Positions 25,586-32,952 of a stretch of 64,000 nucleotides of DNA are shown here, one piece after another. Within the stretch, counting starts at the first letter, position 1; every line of letters starts with the position of its first letter. Both the position numbers and the translations under genes were made by a program. The notes under the pieces are model-generated. The model had not been told where the DNA came from. It saw only the letters and a list, made by a program, of their open reading frames with translations, and did not search any database. Origin of the DNA: Psychroserpens luteolus (GTDB lineage Bacteria > Bacteroidota > Bacteroidia > Flavobacteriales > Flavobacteriaceae); contig NZ_JAHVXI010000006.1 of NCBI RefSeq assembly GCF_021032705.1, positions 62,001 to 126,000 of the forward strand, in the 5' to 3' direction.

Positions 25586-26322
25586 TAGCTAAGGAGTAAT
25601 TGAGTTAGTATATAATTTAATAGGATGATCACAACACTAGTCCAAACAAAAGACGTGGTACTTGCTTTACCAACTTCAAGAGCTCCACCTTTCATATAAT
25701 AACCATAAAAAGACGGAATGGTTGCTAATATAAAAGCAAATACAAACGTTTTAATAAAGGCATAGATGATATGGAATGGAATGAAATCTGTTTGTACACC
25801 TTGTACAAAATCTTCTAATGTTCCAAAGCCTCCATAAACAGCAGCTGTCATTCCTCCTAAAACACCCAAGAACATTGCAATAGAGATTACAAAAGGATAT
25901 AACATCAAAGCAATAAACTTAGGGAATACTAAGTAATTTAAAGAGTTTATTCCCATGACTTCAAGCGCATCGATTTGCTCAGTAACTCTCATGGTTCCAA
26001 TACTCGAGGTAATAAAAGAACCTACTTTACCAGCCATGATTATGGAGATAAATGTAGGTGCAAATTCAAGAATCACAGATTGTCTAGTCGCAAACCCGAC
26101 CAGATATTTTGGAATTAAAGGGTTGCTAATATTAAGTGCAGTTTGAATGGTTACAACACCTCCAACAAAGAAAGAGATAAAGGCTACAATTCCTAGAGAG
26201 CCAATAATCAAATCGTCAATGTCTTTTAAGATAAGTGTACGCATTACCGACCATTTAGTTGGTTTGCGAAACATTTCAGCAATCATTAAAAAATAAGCAC
26301 CAATATTATGAAGGTATTGCAT
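25585..26322 (-). CDS. MlaE-family ABC transporter permease
   Basis: A 245-residue membrane protein with five to six helices and the MlaE family core: 'SLGIVAFISFFVGGVVTIQT', 'ILEFAPTFISIIMAGKVGSF' and 'SIGTMRVTEQIDALEVMGIN'. The last includes the conserved E.DAL.. coupling helix. With the overlapping ATPase gene it forms the inner-membrane core of a lipid-transport ABC system. The start lies about 110 bases from the divergent phosphatase gene. Confidence 0.9.
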   Translation of the reverse strand: MQYLHNIGAYFLMIAEMFRKPTKWSVMRTLILKDIDDLIIGSLGIVAFISFFVGGVVTIQTALNISNPLIPKYLVGFATRQSVILEFAPTFISIIMAGKVGSFITSSIGTMRVTEQIDALEVMGINSLNYLVFPKFIALMLYPFVISIAMFLGVLGGMTAAVYGGFGTLEDFVQGVQTDFIPFHIIYAFIKTFVFAFILATIPSFYGYYMKGGALEVGKASTTSFVWTSVVIILLNYILTQLLLS

Positions 26323-26403
26323 AGTGAAATTTGTTACCGCTAAAGTAAAAAATTACGTAGACTTATTTAACCTTAAGTTTAAAAGATGACGAACTAAAAT
26401 CTG

Positions 26404-26411
26404 TATTTTTG
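26404..26411 (+). promoter_or_regulatory. -7 box of the PafA-like phosphatase gene
   Basis: TATTTTTG, a TAnnTTTG match 20 bases before the ATG at 26432. Confidence 0.55.
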
Positions 26412-26431
26412 CAGATCAAAACTCTAATAGC

Positions 26432-28120
26432 ATGATAAAACATATTTTTTCATTAGGCCTTATCCTTGTTTTTACTACCTCATGTGCAGGTCAAAAGCAA
26501 ACAGAAGTTACCTATAAAGAAAAAAAGGAAATTCAAAATAGTGTCAATAGTTATGATGATGCTAAGCCAAAATTAGTGGTGGGTTTGGTAGTAGATCAAA
26601 TGCGCTATGATTATCTAACACGCTTTTATAATAAATTTGGTGAAGGCGGATTTAAGCGTATGATCAACGAAGGGTTTAGTTGTAAGAATAACCATTTTAA
26701 TTATGTACCTACGTATACAGGGCCAGGTCATGCATCGGTTTACACAGGTACAACACCTAAGTATCATGGTGTTATTGCCAATTATTGGTATGATAAAGAG
26801 GAGAAAAAAATGGTATACTGTGCTGGTGATGATAGTGTCGAATCTGTTGGTACAAAACACAATGCTGGTAAAATGTCACCATACAGAATGCAGACCACAA
26901 CATTTGCTGATGAAAATAGATTATTTAGTCAGATGCGAGGGAAGACCATTGGCATATCTTTAAAAGACCGAGGCGCTATTTTACCAGCTGGTCATACTGC
27001 TAATGCGGCCTATTGGTTTCATGGGCAAGATGAAGGTGTTTGGGTCTCTAGTTCGTTTTATATGAAAACCTTACCAAAATGGGTAACCGATTTTAATACT
27101 TCGGATGTAGCAGAATCATATTTTAAAGAGTGGAATACACTATATGATATTTCAACTTATACTGAGAGTGGAAGTGATTATAACACATTTGAAGGCGGAT
27201 TTAAAGGAAAAGACAGAGCCACATTCCCATATGATTTAGCAGAACTAAAAGATCAAAATAAAGGATTCGATTTATTAAAAGCAACGCCATATGGTAATAG
27301 CTTAACCACAGATTTTGCAATAGCAGCTATAGAAGGTGAACAACTAGGAAAAGATGATATCACAGATGTTCTGGCTGTTAGTTTTTCAAGTACAGATTAT
27401 GTAGGTCATAACTTTGGAGTAAATTCAAAAGAAATAGAAGATACTTATATTAGATTAGATAAAGATATAGAGCGTTTATTTACTTACTTAGATGCTCAAG
27501 TTGGAGTAGGAGAATACACTGTGTTTTTAACTGCCGATCATGGTGTAGTAGATGTACCTTCCTATTTGAGTTCTGTTCGCATTCCTGCTGGTTATGTTAA
27601 TAACAACGACAGGAAAGAGAAATTTACTGCATTTTTAATGGAGACTTATGGTACAAAAGATATATTAGAACATATCAGTAACAACCAAATTTTCTTAGAT
27701 AGAGCAAAGATCAAGCAAATGGGACTAAATTTAGAAGATGTTCAGCAAGCTATTGTTAATGAGCAAATAAGCTATAGTCATATTGCTAAAGCCTATACAG
27801 CTAACACGATGAGTTCTACCAATTTCACTACTGGTATTGAATCTTTACTTCAAAATGGATTTAATCAAAAACGTTCAGGTGATGTTATCGTAGTTAATGA
27901 TGTTGCTTTTATTTCTTATGGCAAAACAGGATCTACACATGGTAGTGGGTTAAACTACGATACGCATGTGCCTTTATTATTCTTCGGAAAAGGAATAAAA
28001 CATGGTGAGACCTTGAAAAAAACAGAAATTTCAGATATTGCTCCAACCATATCAGCGCTTTTAGGAATTAGTTTTCCAAATGGTGCTATAGGGCAACCTT
28101 TAGAATTTGTGATGAAATAA
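26432..28120 (+). CDS. pafA: PafA-type alkaline phosphatase, lipoprotein
   Basis: A 562-residue alkaline-phosphatase superfamily enzyme with lipoprotein signal MIKHIFSLGLILVFTTSCAG. Metal and catalytic motifs are present in order: 'LVVGLVVDQMRYDYL'; the nucleophile Thr96 in 'PTYTGPGHASVYTG'; the Lys178/Arg180 pair in 'SLKDRGAILPAGH' that marks PafA monoesterases; 'FSSTDYVGHNFG'; and 'FLTADHGVVDVPS'. It would cleave phosphate from phosphomonoesters in the periplasm or at the cell surface, independent of calcium-type PhoX. Known PafA enzymes of flavobacteria have this length and layout. I see no Pho box. Confidence 0.9.
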   Translation: MIKHIFSLGLILVFTTSCAGQKQTEVTYKEKKEIQNSVNSYDDAKPKLVVGLVVDQMRYDYLTRFYNKFGEGGFKRMINEGFSCKNNHFNYVPTYTGPGHASVYTGTTPKYHGVIANYWYDKEEKKMVYCAGDDSVESVGTKHNAGKMSPYRMQTTTFADENRLFSQMRGKTIGISLKDRGAILPAGHTANAAYWFHGQDEGVWVSSSFYMKTLPKWVTDFNTSDVAESYFKEWNTLYDISTYTESGSDYNTFEGGFKGKDRATFPYDLAELKDQNKGFDLLKATPYGNSLTTDFAIAAIEGEQLGKDDITDVLAVSFSSTDYVGHNFGVNSKEIEDTYIRLDKDIERLFTYLDAQVGVGEYTVFLTADHGVVDVPSYLSSVRIPAGYVNNNDRKEKFTAFLMETYGTKDILEHISNNQIFLDRAKIKQMGLNLEDVQQAIVNEQISYSHIAKAYTANTMSSTNFTTGIESLLQNGFNQKRSGDVIVVNDVAFISYGKTGSTHGSGLNYDTHVPLLFFGKGIKHGETLKKTEISDIAPTISALLGISFPNGAIGQPLEFVMK

Positions 28121-28123
28121 AAA

Positions 28124-28155
28124 AGTAAAGCTGCCTTAAAAAGGCAGCTTTACAA
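28124..28155. terminator. Terminator shared by PafA gene and the 28257 lipoprotein gene
   Basis: GTAAAGCTGCCTT / AAGGCAGCTTTAC, a perfect 13-bp stem with the loop AAA. A T run follows on the minus strand. A near copy (28976-29003) follows the peptide gene. Confidence 0.85.
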
Positions 28156-28256
28156 AAGCTAACAATTAATAAATACGAATTTCATTTTAATATAGATGAG
28201 ATGAGAGAGACAAGTATGACTTAGCTTTTTTGAAATTTAACTATGGAGTAATTAAT

Positions 28257-28892
28257 TTATATTTCGTGACAAGGAACCATATCTGTAAACCTCAAGGTTT
28301 CGGTCATTATATCTCCAACACCTTGTATGAAAATAGACAAAGTCAAGGTGCCATTTACTTCATACCAAATCAAACTATCATCAAATGTTTGTAATATTCC
28401 ACCCATATGCTGATAAGAATAACCTAAAGTAAAAAAACCATCTATATATGAGTTTAACTGGGTACCACCACAATTATCAACATAAAAGGTAGTTTGATGA
28501 TAGGTCCCAAAATCTATATCTCGAGTATATTTTCTAAAATTGTTTTCATAGCTGCTGGCGCCACCGCCATCATCAACATGATGAGTTAATACCGCTCCAC
28601 TTCTTTGTTGGAATTCATTTTTTTTGTCTAAGAATTTTGAAAACTCTTCTAAAGTTTCAAATTCCAATACATTCCCTTTTTTTGTGTCTTGACTCAGTCT
28701 AGCAAGTCTGTCAGTATCCGAAGGAAAAGTAGCGTTTGGGTTTTTACTTTTAATTAGATTTCTAATTTTTTCAATAGTTACTTCTTCTTGTTGGATGTCA
28801 TCTTGAATGTCTTCTTTTTGACAAGAGAAGATGAATAGCCCTAGTAAAATAAATGCTACGTTTTTCAAAATTTTGTATTTTAAATTCTTCAT
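28257..28892 (-). CDS. Hypothetical lipoprotein co-regulated with the peptide gene
   Basis: A 211-residue protein with a lipoprotein signal ('FILLGLFIFSCQKED') and an acidic region to about residue 60. A domain I do not recognise follows, with 'VLTHHVDDGGGASSYENNF', 'TTFYVDNCGGTQLNSYIDG' and two late Cys. Its upstream region is homologous to that of the double-glycine peptide gene through the start codon, and its terminator is a near copy too. It is therefore probably made together with the peptide. A membrane-anchored lipoprotein beside a bacteriocin-like peptide could be its immunity protein or surface partner; this is inference. Confidence 0.7.
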   Translation of the reverse strand: MKNLKYKILKNVAFILLGLFIFSCQKEDIQDDIQQEEVTIEKIRNLIKSKNPNATFPSDTDRLARLSQDTKKGNVLEFETLEEFSKFLDKKNEFQQRSGAVLTHHVDDGGGASSYENNFRKYTRDIDFGTYHQTTFYVDNCGGTQLNSYIDGFFTLGYSYQHMGGILQTFDDSLIWYEVNGTLTLSIFIQGVGDIMTETLRFTDMVPCHEI

Positions 28893-28929
28893 AATTTAAT
28901 ATTTAGATAATTATTTAATCACCATGATC

Positions 28930-28956
28930 ATTTAGAGACATTCAAGGTTTATGTCT
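28930..28956 (-). promoter_or_regulatory. Shared promoter element, copy 1 (lipoprotein 28257)
   Basis: On the minus strand AGACAT, a central AAACCTTGA, then ATGTCT and TAAAT. AGACA and TAAAT lie at the same spacing (22 bases between the plus-strand starts of their complements) as in the copies before the peptide and exporter genes. The arms AGACAT/ATGTCT replace AGACAC/GTGTCT of copy 2, so pairing is kept by a double change. Confidence 0.6.
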
Positions 28957-28973
28957 GCTTCTTGATTAAAAAA

Positions 28974-29004
28974 TAAAGCTACCTTAAAGAAAGGCAGCTT
29001 TACC
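28974..29004 (-). terminator. Terminator of the double-glycine peptide gene
   Basis: On the minus strand TAAAGCTGCCTT / AAGGTAGCTTTA, then a T run. It is a one-mismatch relative of the hairpin at 28125-28153. Confidence 0.8.
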
Positions 29005-29024
29005 AAAAGAATTATTCCTGATAA

Positions 29025-29240
29025 TTAATTAACTCCACCAGTACAAACTTTTTCTTTTACCCAACATCCACTATCAAGTACAGAACCCGGAGTAGGACAT
29101 GGTGTTACATGTGTTTGAACATAGTGACAGCATTGATCACCCATTACATTATCACAAACATGAGTGAATGGTGTACCACCAAAAATAGCTTTCTGTTGTG
29201 CTTTGTTTAAAGCTTTTCCTAGATTTAATAAATTTTTCAT
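29025..29240 (-). CDS. Double-glycine-leader secreted peptide with six cysteines (bacteriocin-like)
   Basis: A 71-residue precursor. The first 22 residues (MKNLLNLGKALNKAQ... to ...FGG) form a leader of the Bacteroidota double-glycine type, cut after Gly-Gly by a C39 peptidase. The predicted 49-residue product begins TPFTHVCDNV and has six Cys, at core positions 7, 15, 16, 26, 37 and 44, enough for three disulfides. The next upstream genes encode the HlyD adaptor, the C39 ABC exporter and a VKOR-thioredoxin protein. A longer in-frame start at 29276 exists, but the region before 29240 is the homologous leader shared with the 28892 gene, where no such extension is open. Antibacterial or signalling activity is not shown. 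Confidence 0.8.
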   Translation of the reverse strand: MKNLLNLGKALNKAQQKAIFGGTPFTHVCDNVMGDQCCHYVQTHVTPCPTPGSVLDSGCWVKEKVCTGGVN

Positions 29241-29274
29241 AATTAAAATATTTAAAATTAAATTAACCTTGGTC

Positions 29275-29319
29275 ATTTAAAGACACCCAAGGGTTGTGTC
29301 TATTCCTCGCGAGAGAATA
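29275..29319 (-). promoter_or_regulatory. Shared promoter element, copy 2 (peptide gene)
   Basis: On the minus strand TATTCTCTCGCGAGGAATAG, then AGACAC, CCTTGG, GTGTCT and TAAAT. The part from ATTCTCTCGCGA to AGACACAAC is shared almost base for base with copy 3 at 32864-32908. It lies between the HlyD stop and the peptide start. No TAnnTTTG box is present. Confidence 0.65.
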
Positions 29320-29321
29320 TT

Positions 29322-30614
29322 TTAATTGTTGAATACATTTTTTAATTGATAAAAAAAGCGTTCAATCAATCTTAAATCTTCAGTAATGATTTTAGCTGAG
29401 CCGCGCATTTCATATCGAAACGGAATCTCTTTATCATAAGATGTGATGAGTTTGGATGGCAGGGATACAGTAATTAAATAATAGCCATCTTCGTCAGCCA
29501 AAAGTGAAATAGATTCTATTTGACCTTTGATGTCACCATACTCAGCTTCGGGATAATTTTCAAGTTTAATTTGTACCGTCTGTCCTATTTTTATTTTTCC
29601 AGAGTTCTGCGCTGGTGTTTTTAGTTTTGCTATATAGGATGAATTTTGCTCAGGAATAATTGTAAATAATAATTCGCCTTGATTAACAGTTTGATGTTTT
29701 GTCCAGAGTTCAGAGAATGCTACTTTTCCGTTAATATCTGATGTGATTGTATAGGTCATTTCCCAATCTATAAGAGCTCTTTTGAGTTGATTAAAGGATT
29801 GAATTACATTTTTAAGTAGACTTATTTCTTCTTTAGTTTTTTTGATTGAAGTACTAACTTCATTGGTGTTGGCATTTGCAATGGCTTCTTTTATTTGAGA
29901 TATGGAAGCATCCATATTAGCAAAATTACGTTCGGCTTGAAGATATTTTAACTCTTCAGACTCTAAAGTTTGTCTAGAAATAACTCCATTTTCAAAAAGG
30001 CGTTGTTGTCGTTCTAAATATTTTTTCTGATACACTAGCTCAGTTTCGTTTGTGCGCTTTTGAGATTGAAGAGTTCTTAATCTTGTGTATAATTGACCTT
30101 TTGAAAATTGATTTCCATTTTGCTCATTTGCAAAAGGTTTGAGTTTTTGGTTCAATTGATATAAAATGTAATTATTTTCAAATAAAGCATATTCAGAATC
30201 TATGTCTCCTAAAAATAGAATAGGTAATTCGTCTATAGGATATTTGAAGTTTTTGTTATTGGGTTTTATAGTGTCAATAACAGATTTGAGTAGTTGTATA
30301 TGCTCAAAGTTTGCTGTATTTTCAATAACTGCTATTGTATTGTTTTCTTTTAAAGTTTCATTATCAGTAATAAGTATAGAGTCTATTTTACCTGTGATTT
30401 GAGCATATTTTTTTTGAGGAGGTAGTTTTGTTGTTATATGTGCTTCAGATACAATAATATCAGGGTATTTAATAAACCATGACAGCATTAAGAACATTAT
30501 AATGAATGCTAATATTAACAAATTACCATATCTAATCATCCAATTGGGAACTCCTTCTAAGAGTTCTTGAATATGTTCACTTCTGAGTTCAATATGTTTC
30601 TCGTTCTCTTTCAT
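29322..30614 (-). CDS. HlyD-family periplasmic adaptor of the peptide exporter
   Basis: A 430-residue membrane fusion protein. A short cytoplasmic N terminus leads into one membrane helix ('LLILAFIIMFLMLSWFIKYP', about residues 32-51) and then the beta domain start 'VSEAHITTKLPPQ'. The long helical hairpin (about 130-285) includes 'LYTRLRTLQSQKRTNETELV'. A lipoyl/beta-barrel part follows, with 'INGKVAFSELWTKHQTVNQG' and 'KIKIGQTVQIKLENYPEAEY'. Such adaptors link a C39-peptidase ABC exporter to an outer-membrane TolC-like channel, which is not encoded nearby. It follows the exporter by 12 bases and is clearly in its operon. Confidence 0.9.
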   Translation of the reverse strand: MKENEKHIELRSEHIQELLEGVPNWMIRYGNLLILAFIIMFLMLSWFIKYPDIIVSEAHITTKLPPQKKYAQITGKIDSILITDNETLKENNTIAVIENTANFEHIQLLKSVIDTIKPNNKNFKYPIDELPILFLGDIDSEYALFENNYILYQLNQKLKPFANEQNGNQFSKGQLYTRLRTLQSQKRTNETELVYQKKYLERQQRLFENGVISRQTLESEELKYLQAERNFANMDASISQIKEAIANANTNEVSTSIKKTKEEISLLKNVIQSFNQLKRALIDWEMTYTITSDINGKVAFSELWTKHQTVNQGELLFTIIPEQNSSYIAKLKTPAQNSGKIKIGQTVQIKLENYPEAEYGDIKGQIESISLLADEDGYYLITVSLPSKLITSYDKEIPFRYEMRGSAKIITEDLRLIERFFYQLKNVFNN

Positions 30615-30626
30615 TTTTTGAGTATG

Positions 30627-32816
30627 CTATTTACCTAATTCAAGTTGATTTTTTACCAAGTTGTAATAGTAAGCTCTATTTTTTATTAGTTGGTTATGAT
30701 TTCCTATTTCAACAATCTTACCTTGATCTAGAACTACAATTTGATGTGCATTTTTTACTGTGCTTAAGCGATGTGCTATGACAACAGCTGTTTTATCTTT
30801 GAAAAAAGTATTTAATTTTCCCATAATTACTTTTTCGTTATTGGCATCTAATGCTGAAGTTGCTTCATCAAAGAATAAAAATTTAGGGTTTTTATATACA
30901 GCTCTAGCAATAAGTAATCGCTGTTTTTGACCAGTGCTTAATCCTGTACCTTCGCTTCCAATTTTTGTATTATAACTTAAAGGCAATTGGTCTATATAAT
31001 CAGAAATATTGGCCACATCAATAGCATGTTTTAAGCGATCAACATCAATATAGTCTTCTCCCACTACTATATTATTTGCGATCGTGTCATTGAATATGTA
31101 ACCTTCTTGCATGACTACGCCGCAATTAGCTCTCCAAGTGCGCTGAGAGATATTGTTTAGGTTAAAGTTTCCAAGAGTTATATCGCCTTTATCAATTTCA
31201 TAAAAACGGAGCAACAGTTTCATTAAGGTGGTTTTGCCACTACCACTAGCACCAACAATAGCGGTTGTTTTATTAGCTGGGATAGTTACCGATAAATCTT
31301 TTATGACAGGCTCTAGACCACCAACATATCGAAATGAAATAGTATTAAGTTTTAAATCAGCCTGTTTTGAGATTCTGGTAATTTTATGATCTTCAGGTTT
31401 TTCTTCGTCATCCATATTGTGAATTTCACCTAAACGTTCAATAGATATTTTTGCATCTTGTACTTCCCTCATAAAGTTGATAAATTGCATAATTGGTCCA
31501 TTGAGTTGTCCTACCATGTAACTTATTGCTATCATCATCCCTAAGGTGATTTCACCTTCAACTACTAAGGTTGCAGATAAAATAGTAATGAGCATGTTTT
31601 TAAGCTCATTAATCAAGCTTGAACCCACACTTTGCACTTGTTCTAGCGCCAAATTTTTTGATGCAATTTTGAATAATTTGGCCTGTACATATTCCCAATT
31701 CCAACGCATGCGCCTTTCTGCATTATGCAGCTTAATTTCCTGCATCCCATTAATGAGTTCTATCACTTTACTTTGCTCATCACTTACTTGTGCAAATCTC
31801 TTGTAATCTAATTCTTTTCGTTTTTTGAAAAAGAATAAGACCCATCCAATATATAGAAGACTTCCTAGAACAAATACACTAAATATCTGCATGCTATAAT
31901 AGGCAAGTACAATACTGAAAATAATGAGATTGAAAAAAGAAAACAATATGGTTAGTGATGATGTTGTTAGGATACGCTCTATACGTTTATGATCATTAAT
32001 ACGTTGTAATAAGTCTCCAGTCATTCTTACATCAAAGTAGGAGATTGGGAGCTTCATTAATTTGATAAAGAAATCTGAAATGAGTGAGATATTGATACGC
32101 GTGCTCAAATGCAATAAAATCCAACTTCTTATAATTTCTAATGAGGCTTTACCTACAAATAAAGCTAGTTGAGCAAAAAGAATTAAGTAAATAAAGTTAA
32201 GATCTTGATTTTGAATCCCTACATCTACAATACTTTGCGTTAAAAAGGGCAGTACCAGTTGTAATAGACTTCCAGCGATTAATCCAATAATTAATTGAAC
32301 TACAAATTTTTTATACTTTAATAAATATTTGAAGATAAAACTGAAGCCAAATTTCTCGTCGTTATCAAATTCAGATTGATAAAATTTAGGAGTGGGATCT
32401 ATCATCAAGGCAATACCCTCTTCAGTATGCTCATCTGCATTTTCTCCAATCCAATATTTAATGAACTCTTTTGTAGTATAAGTTATTAATCCGTGAGCTG
32501 GGTCAGAAATATATATAGTGTCATTCTTTATTTTATAAAGAACAACATAGTGATTTTTATTCCAGTGAATAATACACGGTAAAGGAGCCTCTTTGAGTTT
32601 TACAAAAGCTAGTTTAATACCTAGGGTTCGAAACCCTATTGATTCTGCGGCATCACTCATACCCATTAAACTACTTCCTTCACGCGTTGTTTCACTTAAA
32701 CGTCTTAGTTCTTGTGTGTTAATTGTTTTGCCATAATATTTGGCAACAATTTTTATACATGTTGGACCACAATCTTTGGCTTCTGTTTGTTGATATGTAG
32801 GAAATCGACTTTTCAA
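30627..32816 (-). CDS. Peptidase-containing ABC transporter (PCAT, C39) for double-glycine peptides
   Basis: A 729-residue exporter starting from TTG. Residues 1-135 are a C39 peptidase: Gln10 and catalytic Cys16 in 'QQTEAKDCGPTC', the His in 'IIHWNKNHYVVLYKI' and the Asp in 'YISDPAHG'. A six-helix transmembrane domain follows (about 165-450). The nucleotide-binding domain has Walker A 'VGASGSGKTTLMKLL', signature 'LSTGQKQRLLIARAV' and Walker B 'FLFFDEATSALD'. It would cut the precursor after Gly-Gly and export the mature peptide with the HlyD adaptor. Upstream is copy 3 of the shared promoter element. Confidence 0.94.
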   Translation of the reverse strand: MKSRFPTYQQTEAKDCGPTCIKIVAKYYGKTINTQELRRLSETTREGSSLMGMSDAAESIGFRTLGIKLAFVKLKEAPLPCIIHWNKNHYVVLYKIKNDTIYISDPAHGLITYTTKEFIKYWIGENADEHTEEGIALMIDPTPKFYQSEFDNDEKFGFSFIFKYLLKYKKFVVQLIIGLIAGSLLQLVLPFLTQSIVDVGIQNQDLNFIYLILFAQLALFVGKASLEIIRSWILLHLSTRINISLISDFFIKLMKLPISYFDVRMTGDLLQRINDHKRIERILTTSSLTILFSFFNLIIFSIVLAYYSMQIFSVFVLGSLLYIGWVLFFFKKRKELDYKRFAQVSDEQSKVIELINGMQEIKLHNAERRMRWNWEYVQAKLFKIASKNLALEQVQSVGSSLINELKNMLITILSATLVVEGEITLGMMIAISYMVGQLNGPIMQFINFMREVQDAKISIERLGEIHNMDDEEKPEDHKITRISKQADLKLNTISFRYVGGLEPVIKDLSVTIPANKTTAIVGASGSGKTTLMKLLLRFYEIDKGDITLGNFNLNNISQRTWRANCGVVMQEGYIFNDTIANNIVVGEDYIDVDRLKHAIDVANISDYIDQLPLSYNTKIGSEGTGLSTGQKQRLLIARAVYKNPKFLFFDEATSALDANNEKVIMGKLNTFFKDKTAVVIAHRLSTVKNAHQIVVLDQGKIVEIGNHNQLIKNRAYYYNLVKNQLELGK

Positions 32817-32863
32817 TTATGATTATTTTATTTAAACTTTTTAAGACTATATTAGCGATGAAT

Positions 32864-32908
32864 ATTTATGATGCTGCATGTGTTGTGTCTATTCTTCGCG
32901 AGAGAATA
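32864..32908 (-). promoter_or_regulatory. Shared promoter element, copy 3 (exporter operon)
   Basis: On the minus strand ATTCTCTCGCGAAGAATAG, then AGACACAAC and, at the same distance as in the other two copies, TAAAT. The inner arm TGTCT is not kept here, so only AGACA, the TAAAT and the upstream TCGCGA block are shared. Confidence 0.6.
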
Positions 32909-32920
32909 AAGTGTTCATTC

Positions 32921-32940
32921 AAAGCCCTTTTAAGGGCTTT
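32921..32940 (-). terminator. Hairpin after the VKOR-thioredoxin gene
   Basis: AAAGCCCTT / AAGGGCTTT stem with a two-base centre and only a short T run. Probably a terminator separating the VKOR gene from the exporter operon. Confidence 0.6.
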
Positions 32941-32952
32941 GTTGTTATGTTT

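Noticed and set aside
29241-29276. 12-codon N-terminal extension of the double-glycine peptide
   Set aside because: The region is the shared promoter leader, and the matching leader before the 28892 gene is not open in that frame. The Gly-Gly leader from 29240 has the usual length.
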